Positions 8,978 through 16,919 of a stretch of 64,000 nt of DNA are shown here, piece by piece; the first letter of the stretch is position 1; each line of letters opens with the position of its first letter. The stretch comes from Sorangium sp025924095 (lineage in GTDB: Bacteria > Myxococcota_A > Polyangia > Polyangiales > Polyangiaceae): positions 12,276,001-12,340,000 of the forward strand of contig NZ_CP150356.1 of assembly GCF_051521505.1 (NCBI RefSeq), read 5' to 3'. The notes under the pieces were generated by a model. It did no database searches. It saw only the letters and a program-made list of their open reading frames with translations, and was not told the origin of the DNA. The position numbers and the translations under genes were made by a program.

Positions 8978-10294
8978 CTATTCGACCGGAGGCGCGCCCT
9001 CGCCTTCCGCGGGCGGAGGGGGCGTCGGCCGCGACCGCGCCTCGCCCGTGGGCGATTCATCCTCGGTGGACGGCGGCGGCGGCGGCGGCGGCGGCTGCAT
9101 CAGCGGAGGAGGGCTCGCCTCCTCCTCGCTGTCCCGCGCGGGGGCCTCCGAGGCGCCGAGGGGGAGGTTCACGCCCCCGGGCTTCCTGGCGGTCGCGGCC
9201 GCGCCCGAGCCCGGAGAGTCGCCGGTCTTGCCGCGGCCCCGCGCGGCGGGCGAGTCCCCCGCGTGCGGATCGAACCGCGGCCGCTTCAGCGCGCCGTGGA
9301 CGTGCCAGCCGTAGAAGCCGTCGGCGCGCTTCGACCGCTTCATCTTGGGCTGCTGCATCTCGATCAGCCCGGGCACGCTCGACCCCGGCGCGCCGAGCAG
9401 CGACTTGGTGACGTCGTTCTTCGATCGGTAGGCGTCGGCGAACTTGAAGCGGACGTAGAGGTCCGCCGTGGAGTTGTTCCACGGCTCGCGCATGTTGACC
9501 TTGCCGTCGCCGTCGAGCTCGAGGTCCTGGCCGTTCGCGCTCATCTTCGTGATCTTGAGGACGCCGTCCTTCGCCTCCGCCGACAGGAGGAGCTCGCCGA
9601 GCTTCGCCTCCGGGAGCGCGATGAGCCCCTGGATCTTCGTCTTGCCGTCGCCGACCGAGACCTCCTTGGCCGAGACCTCGAGCGCGCCGTTCGCCTTGTT
9701 GAACTTGCCTTCAGGCGCGCTGAGATCGAGGTTCGCGCTCAGCGTGCCGGCGATCGGCAGGCCGAGGATGTCCCCGAGCGGCTCCACCTGGGCGAGCTCC
9801 ACGTCCGAGACCTCGACGTGCACGTCGCCGTCCGACTTGCCCATCGGGACCACGCCCTCGACCTCCCCGCCGAACACGCTCGCCCAGAACGAGATCCGCA
9901 TCCGCCCGATCAGGAAGGGCAGGATCTTCACCCGGGCGTGCGCCTCCTCGATCTCGATGACGCTCGGCTTCGGCGCGCTGTCCTTGGCGGCGTCGCCCGA
10001 GGTGAAGGCGGCGGCGCCGCTCGGCCTGCTGCTCGATCCGAGCTCGTTCGGCGGCAGGATGAGCCGCACCCCCTTCATCTCCACGCCCGTGAACCAGTAC
10101 GAGTCGAGCTCGTCGATCTCGAGGCGCTGCGCCGGGCCGGAGCCCCGCTTCTGCTGCGTGCGATCGAACTCGGCGATCAGCCGATCCTTGAGCCGGTCGT
10201 AGGGGAACGTGAGGTAGCCGAAGAGGCCCAGACAGAAGAGGTAAAAGAGCGGGTAGGCCGCCCACTTCGCGATCTTGACGAGGCGCTCCTTCAT
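8978..10294 (-). CDS. gspN: type II secretion protein GspN
   Basis: A 438-aa protein with one N-terminal transmembrane helix (about 10-28, AAYPLFYLFCLGLFGYLTF) followed by a long periplasmic beta-rich domain, as in the GspN family of delta-proteobacterial type II systems (LEIDELDSYWFTGVEMKGVRLILP, and a late SVPGLIEMQ block). The C-terminal 100 residues are low complexity (Pro/Glu/Ala), unusual for the family and probably disordered. It overlaps the gspM stop codon by 4 nt (ATGA), so it is translationally coupled. GspN is dispensable in some systems, and its exact role is not established. Confidence 0.85.
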   Translation of the reverse strand: MKERLVKIAKWAAYPLFYLFCLGLFGYLTFPYDRLKDRLIAEFDRTQQKRGSGPAQRLEIDELDSYWFTGVEMKGVRLILPPNELGSSSRPSGAAAFTSGDAAKDSAPKPSVIEIEEAHARVKILPFLIGRMRISFWASVFGGEVEGVVPMGKSDGDVHVEVSDVELAQVEPLGDILGLPIAGTLSANLDLSAPEGKFNKANGALEVSAKEVSVGDGKTKIQGLIALPEAKLGELLLSAEAKDGVLKITKMSANGQDLELDGDGKVNMREPWNNSTADLYVRFKFADAYRSKNDVTKSLLGAPGSSVPGLIEMQQPKMKRSKRADGFYGWHVHGALKRPRFDPHAGDSPAARGRGKTGDSPGSGAAATARKPGGVNLPLGASEAPARDSEEEASPPPLMQPPPPPPPPSTEDESPTGEARSRPTPPPPAEGEGAPPVE

Positions 10295-10893
10295 GGCTCT
10301 TGCTCCTCCTCGTCGGCGGCGGCCGTGGGCGCGGCCGGCGCAGGGCTCGCCGGCTGGGGGTCACCCTTCCGGTCGAACGCGGACACGCCGAGCTCCACCT
10401 CGTACGAGTCCGGCTCGCCGGCGCGCGGCTTGATGTTGAGCTTCGTCACCGCGACCGGGTGGCCCGAGCTCTCGATGCGCTCGAGCATCTTGGCGAGCCC
10501 GAGCATCCCGATCCGGTGCATCTTCACCACCGTGACCCGCTCGGTGTACTTCTTGCCGTGCGGGACGTCGGGGCGATCCTGCGACTCGGCCGCGGTGAGC
10601 CCCTGCTGCTTCGCCGCCTCCTCGATGAAGCCGGCGAGGGGCGGCGCAGGCCGCGCGTAGCGCGCGATCAGCGCGTCCTTCTGCGCCTTTCGCTCGCTGA
10701 CCTTCCCCGAGGCCTCGTAGATCGACTGCAGCAGATCGCGAACCTCGTGGTTCTCGGTGCGCTTGCCGGAGGCGATGCTCGCGAGCCCGATGGGCACGAG
10801 CAGGAGCACGATCACCCCCAGGAATCCGAGGAGGAGGGTGAGGAGCCGGCGCTCGCGCGGCTCCAGCTTGTCGAGTCGCTCGCGGAGCGTCAT
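10291..10893 (-). CDS. gspM: type II secretion protein GspM
   Basis: A 200-aa bitopic inner-membrane protein. A short basic cytoplasmic N terminus (LDKLEPRERRLL) is followed by one TM helix (about 17-40, LLTLLLGFLGVIVLLLVP), a coiled-coil stretch, and a small periplasmic alpha/beta domain (about 110-180) as in GspM/PilO. In the inner-membrane platform GspM partners GspL. The last 25 residues are Ala/Pro/Glu-rich. ATG 10893 is fixed by the 4-nt ATGA overlap with the gspL stop, and its own stop overlaps the gspN start in the same way. Confidence 0.87.
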   Translation of the reverse strand: MTLRERLDKLEPRERRLLTLLLGFLGVIVLLLVPIGLASIASGKRTENHEVRDLLQSIYEASGKVSERKAQKDALIARYARPAPPLAGFIEEAAKQQGLTAAESQDRPDVPHGKKYTERVTVVKMHRIGMLGLAKMLERIESSGHPVAVTKLNIKPRAGEPDSYEVELGVSAFDRKGDPQPASPAPAAPTAAADEEEQEP

Positions 10894-12407
10894 CGCGATC
10901 CCTCCGGCTTGTCCGGCGCGCCGGCCGAGGCGCTGTCCGCTCCATCCGCGGCGCCGGTCTTCTTCTTCTTCTTGTCCTCGCACTTGAGATCCAGCTCGAG
11001 GACGTACTTGTGCTTGCCCTCCGTGAACTGGCTCGTCCGCCCGATCTTCACGTCGCGGAAGCAGCGGTGTTCCTTCAGGTGATCCGCGATGATCTGCGCG
11101 TCCGACACCGACGGGACGACGCCCTGGAGGGTCACGTGGCCGCGGTTCACGTCGAGCTCGAGCACGTCGTGCGTGATCTCCTTCGGCACGGCCTTCGAGA
11201 GCTGCACCATGACGTCGAAGGCGTCGACGCGGGGCATCGGGTCCTCGTCGGCCGCGGCGGGGCCCTGGTCGAGCAGCTCGCGCGCCTTCTGCGGGTCGCT
11301 CGTCTCCTCGCCGAGCACGTCGCGCGAGGCGGTCGCGAGCGACGCGAGCAGGAGCTCGCGCTCCGCGTCGAGGGTGCGCAGCTCCGCGACGATGGAGAAC
11401 CCGAAGCTCAGCGCGATGACGGTGCCGAGGCCGGCGAGGATCGGGATCTTCTCGCGCAGGAAGGGGTAGCTGCGCTCGGCCTCGAGCGCGCCCCGCCTCA
11501 GGTTGAACCCCTTGGTCTTCGGCGTCAGCCCGAGGGCCAGCCCGAGCGCCTTGGCGAAGCGGGGCAGCGCCGCGGCCTGCTCGGGCGTGATCCCTTCGAG
11601 CCGCGGGGTCGGCAGCGGCAGGATGGTGAGGCCGAGCTGGGTCGACAGGAACATCTCCGCGCCCTGGGCGGTCGCGCCGCCGCCGACGAGGTACAGCCCG
11701 GCGAGCGGCTCGCCGCCGAGGTTGCGCCACGCCGCGAACGTCTGGCGGAGCTCGCGCGCGAGCGCCGGCGCCGAGCCGGGGAGCCCGGCCGTCCCCCGCG
11801 ACAGCGTGCGGGCGAAGACCGGCTCGCCGCCGGAGAGGATCACGATCTCGGAGGTGAGGTGGTCGAGGTCGAGCAGCGCGATCGGCACGCTCGCGCCGGC
11901 GGGCGACGGCGAGGCGAGCTCCGGCATCACGGCCTCGAGGTTGGCGAGCGCCACCGCGCCGAGCGCGACGCGCTCCGGCTCGAAGCCGAGCGCCTCCTTC
12001 ACGACGGCGATGCGCTCGCGCACGTCGTCCGTGCGCGCGACCGCGGCGAAGACCGGCAGCGTCTCGGCGCTGGGGGGCCGCTTCAGCAGGCGGTAGTCGA
12101 AGACCGCGTCCTCCATCTCGAACGGCACCGTGGCCTCGAGCTCGAAGCCGAGGACGTTCTCGACCTCTTTGTGCGCGGCCGCGGGCAGATCGAGGCGGCG
12201 GTAGAACGACCGCTCCCCGGAGAGCGCGATCGACGCGCCGTCGGGGCGGTGGAGCCCGACGGCGGCGCGGATCGCCTCGGCCTCGGAGACCGCGTCCGTG
12301 ATGGCCGCCTCGCCGAGGGCCTCGACGAAGACCCTCCTGTACGAGGTGCGGATGAGCGCCGCCCGCACCACGGATTTTCCAGCATCTATCCCGAGCAGCC
12401 TGTGCAT
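10890..12407 (-). CDS. gspL: type II secretion protein GspL (PilM/PilN-like)
   Basis: A 505-aa inner-membrane platform protein. The N-terminal cytoplasmic half (1-330) has the actin-like fold of GspL/PilM: GIDAGKSVVRAAL phosphate-loop-like start, GVEN-type helix KEVENVLGFELEATVPF, and LYLVGGGATAQG. A TM helix lies at about 332-352 (ILAGLGTVIALSFGFSIV), followed by a periplasmic ferredoxin-like domain that contacts GspM. The C terminus is Lys- then Ala/Ser-rich. The protein links the ATPase GspE to the pseudopilus base. It is 27 nt downstream of gspK and overlaps gspM by 4 nt. Confidence 0.9.
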   Translation of the reverse strand: MHRLLGIDAGKSVVRAALIRTSYRRVFVEALGEAAITDAVSEAEAIRAAVGLHRPDGASIALSGERSFYRRLDLPAAAHKEVENVLGFELEATVPFEMEDAVFDYRLLKRPPSAETLPVFAAVARTDDVRERIAVVKEALGFEPERVALGAVALANLEAVMPELASPSPAGASVPIALLDLDHLTSEIVILSGGEPVFARTLSRGTAGLPGSAPALARELRQTFAAWRNLGGEPLAGLYLVGGGATAQGAEMFLSTQLGLTILPLPTPRLEGITPEQAAALPRFAKALGLALGLTPKTKGFNLRRGALEAERSYPFLREKIPILAGLGTVIALSFGFSIVAELRTLDAERELLLASLATASRDVLGEETSDPQKARELLDQGPAAADEDPMPRVDAFDVMVQLSKAVPKEITHDVLELDVNRGHVTLQGVVPSVSDAQIIADHLKEHRCFRDVKIGRTSQFTEGKHKYVLELDLKCEDKKKKKTGAADGADSASAGAPDKPEGSR

Positions 12408-12434
12408 TTCCGCGCTTCTTCCCGGAGGGGTGTC

Positions 12435-13937
12435 CTATTCGATCCGATAGTAGATGATCGTCCCGGCGGGGTTCGATCGTACCTGCGTTTCGTACGTCTC
12501 CGGCGTCGCGGGGGCGCCGGTCTGATTCGCGTTGGGCTGATTGGGGTCGGGCCCAGGGGAGCCCGACCCGTCCTGCCTTGTATCGGTGATCTTCGTTGCC
12601 CCCGTGAGATCGAGCACAGCATGTACGCGTACGCGCGTCTCCCGCTTGTTCCCCGGGACGATGCCATCGGCATAGATGCTCAGGAAGCTGCTCCTGTTGC
12701 CGAGGGACTTCGTGGCGTTCGGCTTGAACTTGACCGCTTCGACGCCCATCGCCTTGAGCTGCTGCCCGAGCATCGCACCGAGCGAATTGCCGGTCTTCTG
12801 GGTCATGGCGTCGACGAAATCTTTCGGGGTGGGGAAGAGGATCCCGCCCGTCATGCTCTGCACGAGCGACGCCACGGTCAGGAACGCCGTCTGCTGGTTC
12901 ACGTCGGTGCAGAGCGGCGTCGCCGCGATGTCCACGAACTGGTCGCTGCAGGTGAGCGTGAGGAGAAGCTGCGCGTTCGCCGACGTCACGTTCACCTTCT
13001 GCTTCCGGCTGCCCCAGACGGTCAGGACCCGCTTGTCCGGGTTGTTCGGATCCGGGTCGACGAACGTCGCCCAGAAGTCGTCGCTCATGCCCCGGATCAG
13101 GCGCAGCTCCTCGAACGAGTCGAAGGGGGCGTTCTTGCGCTGATAGGGGAGGCCGACCGTCTGGTAGAAGCTGTCCTCGGCGCCGGTGGAGCTCGGGGCG
13201 TTCGTCGACGAGTCGCAGGCGAACGTCTGGTCGCCGGGGTCGGCCCAGTCGATGAGCGCGCTGCAGATGGTCGTGCGATCCGAGAACTGGCCGTCGCCGT
13301 CGCGCTCCTCGAAGAGCGCATTGTACTGGGCGGGGCTCATCAGGCTGACCAGCTGTGCCCCGATGGCGATCTGATCCGCGATGCCACCCACGTCGTCGGC
13401 GGCGCGGTTGATGTTGATCTTCGAGTCCTCGTCGACGATCTTGAGCTCGAAGCGGCCGCCGCCGGTGAGCCCGAGGTTCTTGCCCGTCGCCGCGCTGGCC
13501 TGGCCGGTGGCCTCGGCGGGCGGCGCCGCGCCCGGCTCGACGAGCTGCGCGTTGAACGGGCCGAGGAACATGTCGGTGAACTTCCAGACCGGCACCTGGA
13601 AATTGCCCTTGAGCCCGATCATGGCGAGCATCGGCCCGAGCGTCGAGCTGACGCTCGGCTCGGAGGCGATGAGCATCCGCGACAGGTTCACGGCGCTCCG
13701 CGCGTAGTACTCGGCCCGGAGCGCGTCGCGATCGGCGAGCGCCGCCGAGAGCTCGGTGGAGGTCTCTTCCTGGAGCTCGGTCAGGAACACGGTGAGCACC
13801 GTGATCGCGCCGAGCACCATGACGAGCGCCACGCCCCGCCGGTCGCGCCGCCTCCGGAGGCGGCGGAGGCGGCCGCGTCCGCCCGGCAGGGTGGGGGCGG
13901 CGCGCTCCTCGGCGTGGGGGCTCCTCGGGTGGCTCAT
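12435..13937 (-). CDS. gspK: type II secretion minor pseudopilin GspK
   Basis: A 500-aa protein. An Arg-rich leader (about 1-34) ends in RRGVALVMVLGAITVLTVFL, a prepilin-type segment with Gly before the cleavage point. GspK is the pseudopilin that lacks the usual Glu at +5, and here that position is also non-acidic. The large globular domain carries the family feature ADRDALRAEYYARSAVNLSRML and a later FDSFEELRLIRGM helix. It is longer than the E. coli protein (about 330 aa), mainly through an extended middle domain. GspK caps the tip of the pseudopilus with GspI and GspJ, and requires processing by a GspO peptidase encoded outside this window. Confidence 0.88.
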   Translation of the reverse strand: MSHPRSPHAEERAAPTLPGGRGRLRRLRRRRDRRGVALVMVLGAITVLTVFLTELQEETSTELSAALADRDALRAEYYARSAVNLSRMLIASEPSVSSTLGPMLAMIGLKGNFQVPVWKFTDMFLGPFNAQLVEPGAAPPAEATGQASAATGKNLGLTGGGRFELKIVDEDSKININRAADDVGGIADQIAIGAQLVSLMSPAQYNALFEERDGDGQFSDRTTICSALIDWADPGDQTFACDSSTNAPSSTGAEDSFYQTVGLPYQRKNAPFDSFEELRLIRGMSDDFWATFVDPDPNNPDKRVLTVWGSRKQKVNVTSANAQLLLTLTCSDQFVDIAATPLCTDVNQQTAFLTVASLVQSMTGGILFPTPKDFVDAMTQKTGNSLGAMLGQQLKAMGVEAVKFKPNATKSLGNRSSFLSIYADGIVPGNKRETRVRVHAVLDLTGATKITDTRQDGSGSPGPDPNQPNANQTGAPATPETYETQVRSNPAGTIIYYRIE

Positions 13938-13940
13938 GGC

Positions 13941-14654
13941 TCAGTTGGCCCCGAAGGCGATGGGGACCTGCATCGGGATGGGCACCTTCGTCTCGAACTG
14001 GATGGGCTTGCCGCCCGGCCCGCCGTTCAGGACCAGCGTCACCCACACCTGCGACGGGAGCCGCTCGAACTGCGCCGCCGGCTGGGTCGAGTCCCACGAG
14101 TCGACCCACTCCCCGGTGACGGGATCGAGGTACTGGACATTGAAGCTCTCGATGTCCTCGGCGAGCACGTTGACGACGCCTCCCCTCGTCGGCTCGAGGT
14201 CGATGACCTTCGCCTCCCTCCGCACGAGATCGAGCTTGTCGCGATCGGGGTCGCGCGAGCCGAAATAGCCCACCTCGCACTGGTCCGACTCGTGCGTGTT
14301 CCTGACGAGCCTCCGGTGCGCGAACGCGGTGAAATCGACGCGGTCGGCGGGCGACGAGTCCTGCCCGGCGAAGGCCGTGAGCCGCACCGCGATGTTCTTG
14401 TCGGCCGGCTGGTGCCGGGACAGGAACGCCGCCTGGAGCTCGCGCGAGATGCGGGCGATCGCGCCGCGGCCCTGGTGGTAGCGGTCGCTGATGCGCGAGA
14501 TGCCCGCGCGCGACCGGCTCATGCCGTCGAACGCGCCGTAGATGAGCGTCCCGATGAGCGCCAGGATGGAGATCGAGACGAGGACCTCGAGGAGGGTCAC
14601 CCCGCCCGATCGGCCGCGGCGCCTGCGGAGAGAGCTCGCCCTTCGCGCCGTCAT
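13941..14654 (-). CDS. gspJ: type II secretion minor pseudopilin GspJ
   Basis: A 237-aa pseudopilin. A basic leader ends RRGRSGG, and cleavage before V gives VTLLEVLVSISILALIGTLIY with Glu at +5, the standard class III prepilin signal. The globular domain begins SRISDRYHQGRGAIARISRELQAAF, typical of GspJ, and contains a beta-rich C-terminal half. GspJ forms the tip complex with GspI and GspK. Its stop is 3 nt before the gspK ATG, and its start lies 2 nt after the gspI stop. Confidence 0.88.
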   Translation of the reverse strand: MTARRASSLRRRRGRSGGVTLLEVLVSISILALIGTLIYGAFDGMSRSRAGISRISDRYHQGRGAIARISRELQAAFLSRHQPADKNIAVRLTAFAGQDSSPADRVDFTAFAHRRLVRNTHESDQCEVGYFGSRDPDRDKLDLVRREAKVIDLEPTRGGVVNVLAEDIESFNVQYLDPVTGEWVDSWDSTQPAAQFERLPSQVWVTLVLNGGPGGKPIQFETKVPIPMQVPIAFGAN

Positions 14655-14656
14655 GG

Positions 14657-15331
14657 TCAGCCCCCTCCTCCCTGGCCCGCGCCGCCCGCGCCTGTCTCAT
14701 CGGGCTGGCCCATCTGGGGCACCGTGACCCACTGCACGAGCTCGAGCGCGTGCTCCTGCGACCCTTGCTGCCAGGTCAGCTTGACCGTCACCCGCCGCGC
14801 GCTCGCCTCGAAGATCGGCTGGAGCGTCGGCGCGAGCATGTCCACGAACGGCTGCAGGAGCCCCGCGATCCCGCCGGCGGACTCGCCGCTCCCTTCGCCG
14901 CCCGGCGCGCCGACGAGCGACTGCGCGAGATCGTCGAGGCTGCCGCTCGGGGCGGCGGAGCCGCTCGACTCGGCCGGCTTGGTGAGCTCGCCGAGCCCCT
15001 CGAGGTTCGTATCGAGATCCAGCTCGCCGTAGTTGGGCTCGGGCATCTCCGGCTTGTCGATGCGCCAGGAGCACTTGATGAAGGTCGACTCGTCGCCCTC
15101 GCAGCACGGCCCGTTGTCGGCCTCGTCGAGCGCCGGCAGGCCGTCCTTGGCGAGCCGCTCCTCGATCTCGGTCATCTTGCAGCGCGCGAGCCCGTTCGCG
15201 AGGCTGATGTTCCGCGCGTGCGCCGCCGCCGAGAAGGCGCCGGCCTGGGCGGAGAGGATCGCGGTGAGCCCGAGGCCGAGGATGGCCACCGCCACCATGA
15301 TCTCGAGCAGGGTGAAGCCGCGGGCGCGCAT
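14657..15331 (-). CDS. gspI: type II secretion minor pseudopilin GspI with a low-complexity insertion
   Basis: A 224-aa pseudopilin with a very short leader (MRARG) and mature start FTLLEIMVAVAILGLGLTAI, with Glu at +5. The GspI core is recognisable at the N terminus (SLANGLARCKMTEIEERL) and at the C terminus (RRVTVKLTWQQGSQEHALELVQWV). Between them lies about 70 residues of acidic and Gly/Ser/Ala-rich sequence absent from the roughly 125-aa enterobacterial proteins. The tail is Gly-rich. ATG overlaps the gspH stop by 1 nt (TGATG). Confidence 0.87.
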   Translation of the reverse strand: MRARGFTLLEIMVAVAILGLGLTAILSAQAGAFSAAAHARNISLANGLARCKMTEIEERLAKDGLPALDEADNGPCCEGDESTFIKCSWRIDKPEMPEPNYGELDLDTNLEGLGELTKPAESSGSAAPSGSLDDLAQSLVGAPGGEGSGESAGGIAGLLQPFVDMLAPTLQPIFEASARRVTVKLTWQQGSQEHALELVQWVTVPQMGQPDETGAGGAGQGGGG

Positions 15332-16032
15332 CAGAACCCCGTGTCCTCGCGCTCCGACTCCTCGGCGTCGTCGCGCGGCCTCGGCATGCTCACCTTGCCT
15401 CGCCTGATCTCGGTCTTGCCGGTGAGCGGCGAGACGAGCAGCGTCATCACGGCGTCCTCGGTCTCCTGGCCGCCGAGCGAGAGCTGGACGGCCGCGTGCT
15501 CGGTCTGGCCGCCAGGCCAGAAGTACAGGTAGGCGCGCCCCTCCGTCACGGGCTCGTCCTGGTGCCCTGTCTCCACCTGGAGGAAGCGGACGCCGCTCGA
15601 CAGCTCCTTGCCTGGCTTGTCGCTCGTGGGGTCGAAGCCGAACGCCTTCGTCGGCTCGAACGACGGCCGCGGCGCGCGGGGCCCCTTCAGGATCGCCTCG
15701 GCCTCGGCCACCGCCGCCCGCTCGGCCTCCGTGGCCGCGGCGGCGCCGCCGGTCCGGTCGTTCCTCTCGACGAGGAGCTCGCCCGTGGACTCCTCGAGCA
15801 CGATCATCCGCTCCTCGAAATCGAAGACCAGGCGCATCGGCTTCGACTTCGCGTTCGCGTGGGCGTAGGCGACCCGGACGGCGCCCGCGAGCAGCGCCGC
15901 GCTCCGCTTCAGCCGGGCGCTCGTGACCGCGCCCATGCCGAGGATCACCGAGCCGCTGATGAGCGCGATCACCGTGACGGAGATCAGCACCTCGACAAGC
16001 GTGACTCCCCTCGTGCGCAGGCGGCGTGTCAT
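15331..16032 (-). CDS. gspH: type II secretion minor pseudopilin GspH
   Basis: A 233-aa pseudopilin: leader RRLRTRG, then VTLVEVLISVTVIALISGSV with Glu at +5. The globular domain has the GspH/FimT pattern AALLAGAVRVAYAHANAKSKPMRLVFDFEERM (strands following the long helix) and ends in VSPLTGKTEIRRGKV. A loop of about 50 residues around 90-140 is Ala/Glu-rich. GspH is thought to join the tip complex to the GspG shaft. It is 22 nt downstream of gspG. Confidence 0.85.
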   Translation of the reverse strand: MTRRLRTRGVTLVEVLISVTVIALISGSVILGMGAVTSARLKRSAALLAGAVRVAYAHANAKSKPMRLVFDFEERMIVLEESTGELLVERNDRTGGAAAATEAERAAVAEAEAILKGPRAPRPSFEPTKAFGFDPTSDKPGKELSSGVRFLQVETGHQDEPVTEGRAYLYFWPGGQTEHAAVQLSLGGQETEDAVMTLLVSPLTGKTEIRRGKVSMPRPRDDAEESEREDTGF

Positions 16033-16054
16033 GAGCGCTCCCTCCGCGTCGGCG

Positions 16055-16501
16055 TCACATCTCCGCGATCTTGCTGATCTCGGACTGTCTCATGTTGTCC
16101 CGGATGTCGTCCGGGGTGCTCTCTTTCTTGTCCTTGCCAATCGAGTAGACGCGGATATCGCCCTCTTCGCACTTGATCCGGTACGGCTGCCCCCAGGGGT
16201 CGTCCGTCTTGTTGGCGTCGATCTGCTTCGCGCTCACGAGCGCTTGCATGGTCGGGCAGCCCTCGCCGCCCGCGCCGAGGTTCTGGTACTGATCCGCCGC
16301 CGTCTTGATGACCGACGTGCCGGTGTAGGCGCTCCTGACCTTCGCGGCCTCGAGCTTCGGCCACAGCACGAGCGTGGCGCCGCCGGCGATGATCGCCATG
16401 ATCGTCACCACGATCAGCACCTCGACCAGGGTCACGCCCCGCGAGAGCCTCCGGCCCAACCTTCGAATCCTCATTGCCCTGTTCGTCTCCATGTCCCTCA
16501 C
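16055..16501 (-). CDS. gspG: type II secretion major pseudopilin GspG
   Basis: A 148-aa protein, the expected size for the main pseudopilus subunit. The basic leader ends LSRG, cut before VTLVEVLIVVTIMAIIAG (Glu +5). The core helix leads to AADQYQNLGAGGEGCPTMQAL, the family block DPWGQPYRIKC, and a C-terminal loop YSIGKDKKESTPDDI that still has the Ser/Gly/Asp-Asp pattern of the calcium-binding loop. The first codon is GTG 16501, overlapping the preceding stop by 4 nt; an ATG at 16492 is possible. Position right behind gspF is typical except for the extra GspG-like gene between them. Confidence 0.9.
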   Translation of the reverse strand: MRDMETNRAMRIRRLGRRLSRGVTLVEVLIVVTIMAIIAGGATLVLWPKLEAAKVRSAYTGTSVIKTAADQYQNLGAGGEGCPTMQALVSAKQIDANKTDDPWGQPYRIKCEEGDIRVYSIGKDKKESTPDDIRDNMRQSEISKIAEM

Positions 16502-16911
16502 TCCACCCTGTCAAGGCCGCCGATTTCGCCGTCCGGACCGTCGCTCATCAGATCGTATCCCTCCGCGTCCGTCCTGCCAGGGCAGGTGAGCCGGAGCGGC
16601 CTCCCCCAGGCGTCGACCAGATCGATCGCGAGGTATCCCTCGCGCTTCAGCTCTTCCAGCGAAGCCGGGCACCGCCGCTCGTGGTCGGCGCGGTACAGCG
16701 TGATCGCCCCGTGGACGACAGACAACGTGGCGCGCGTCGAGCGAATTCCCACGAGCCGCCGCTCGCGCGCGCCGAGGAGCAGGAGCAGGAGCACCATCCC
16801 CAGGCCGGCGGCGAACGGCCGCGCGCGCGCCACGCCGCTCCGCCGGAAGAGCCCGCCGCCGCGCTCCCACGGGAAGAAAATCGTGCTCTCTCGGTGTCTC
16901 CGGCGCCCCAT
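16498..16911 (-). CDS. GspG-like transmembrane protein without a prepilin leader
   Basis: A 137-aa protein between gspF and gspG. Residues about 32-48 form a TM helix (RPFAAGLGMVLLLLLLGARE) preceded by a basic stretch, but there is no Gly-Phe/Val-Thr-Leu-Leu-Glu prepilin-peptidase site. The periplasmic part nevertheless resembles the C-terminal domain of GspG: a helix ending VVHGAITLYRADHERRCPASLEELKREGYL, then DAWGRPLRLTCPG and YDLMSDGPDGEIGG, the calcium-loop motif of major pseudopilins. It cannot be processed like a pilin, so it is more likely a fixed membrane protein that mimics or docks pseudopilin subunits. ATG 16911 lies 8 nt after the gspF stop. I know of no established name. Confidence 0.78.
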   Translation of the reverse strand: MGRRRHRESTIFFPWERGGGLFRRSGVARARPFAAGLGMVLLLLLLGARERRLVGIRSTRATLSVVHGAITLYRADHERRCPASLEELKREGYLAIDLVDAWGRPLRLTCPGRTDAEGYDLMSDGPDGEIGGLDRVE

Positions 16912-16919
16912 GAAGCCCT

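Noticed and set aside
11010..15032. 1340-codon plus-strand frame over gspL to gspI
   Set aside because: Mirror frame of the gsp genes; no motif, and the minus-strand genes are certain.
16055..16501. Idea that GspG has lost its calcium loop to the accessory GspG-like protein
   Set aside because: The loop SIGKDKKESTPDDI still keeps Ser, Gly and the Asp-Asp pair at the expected places.
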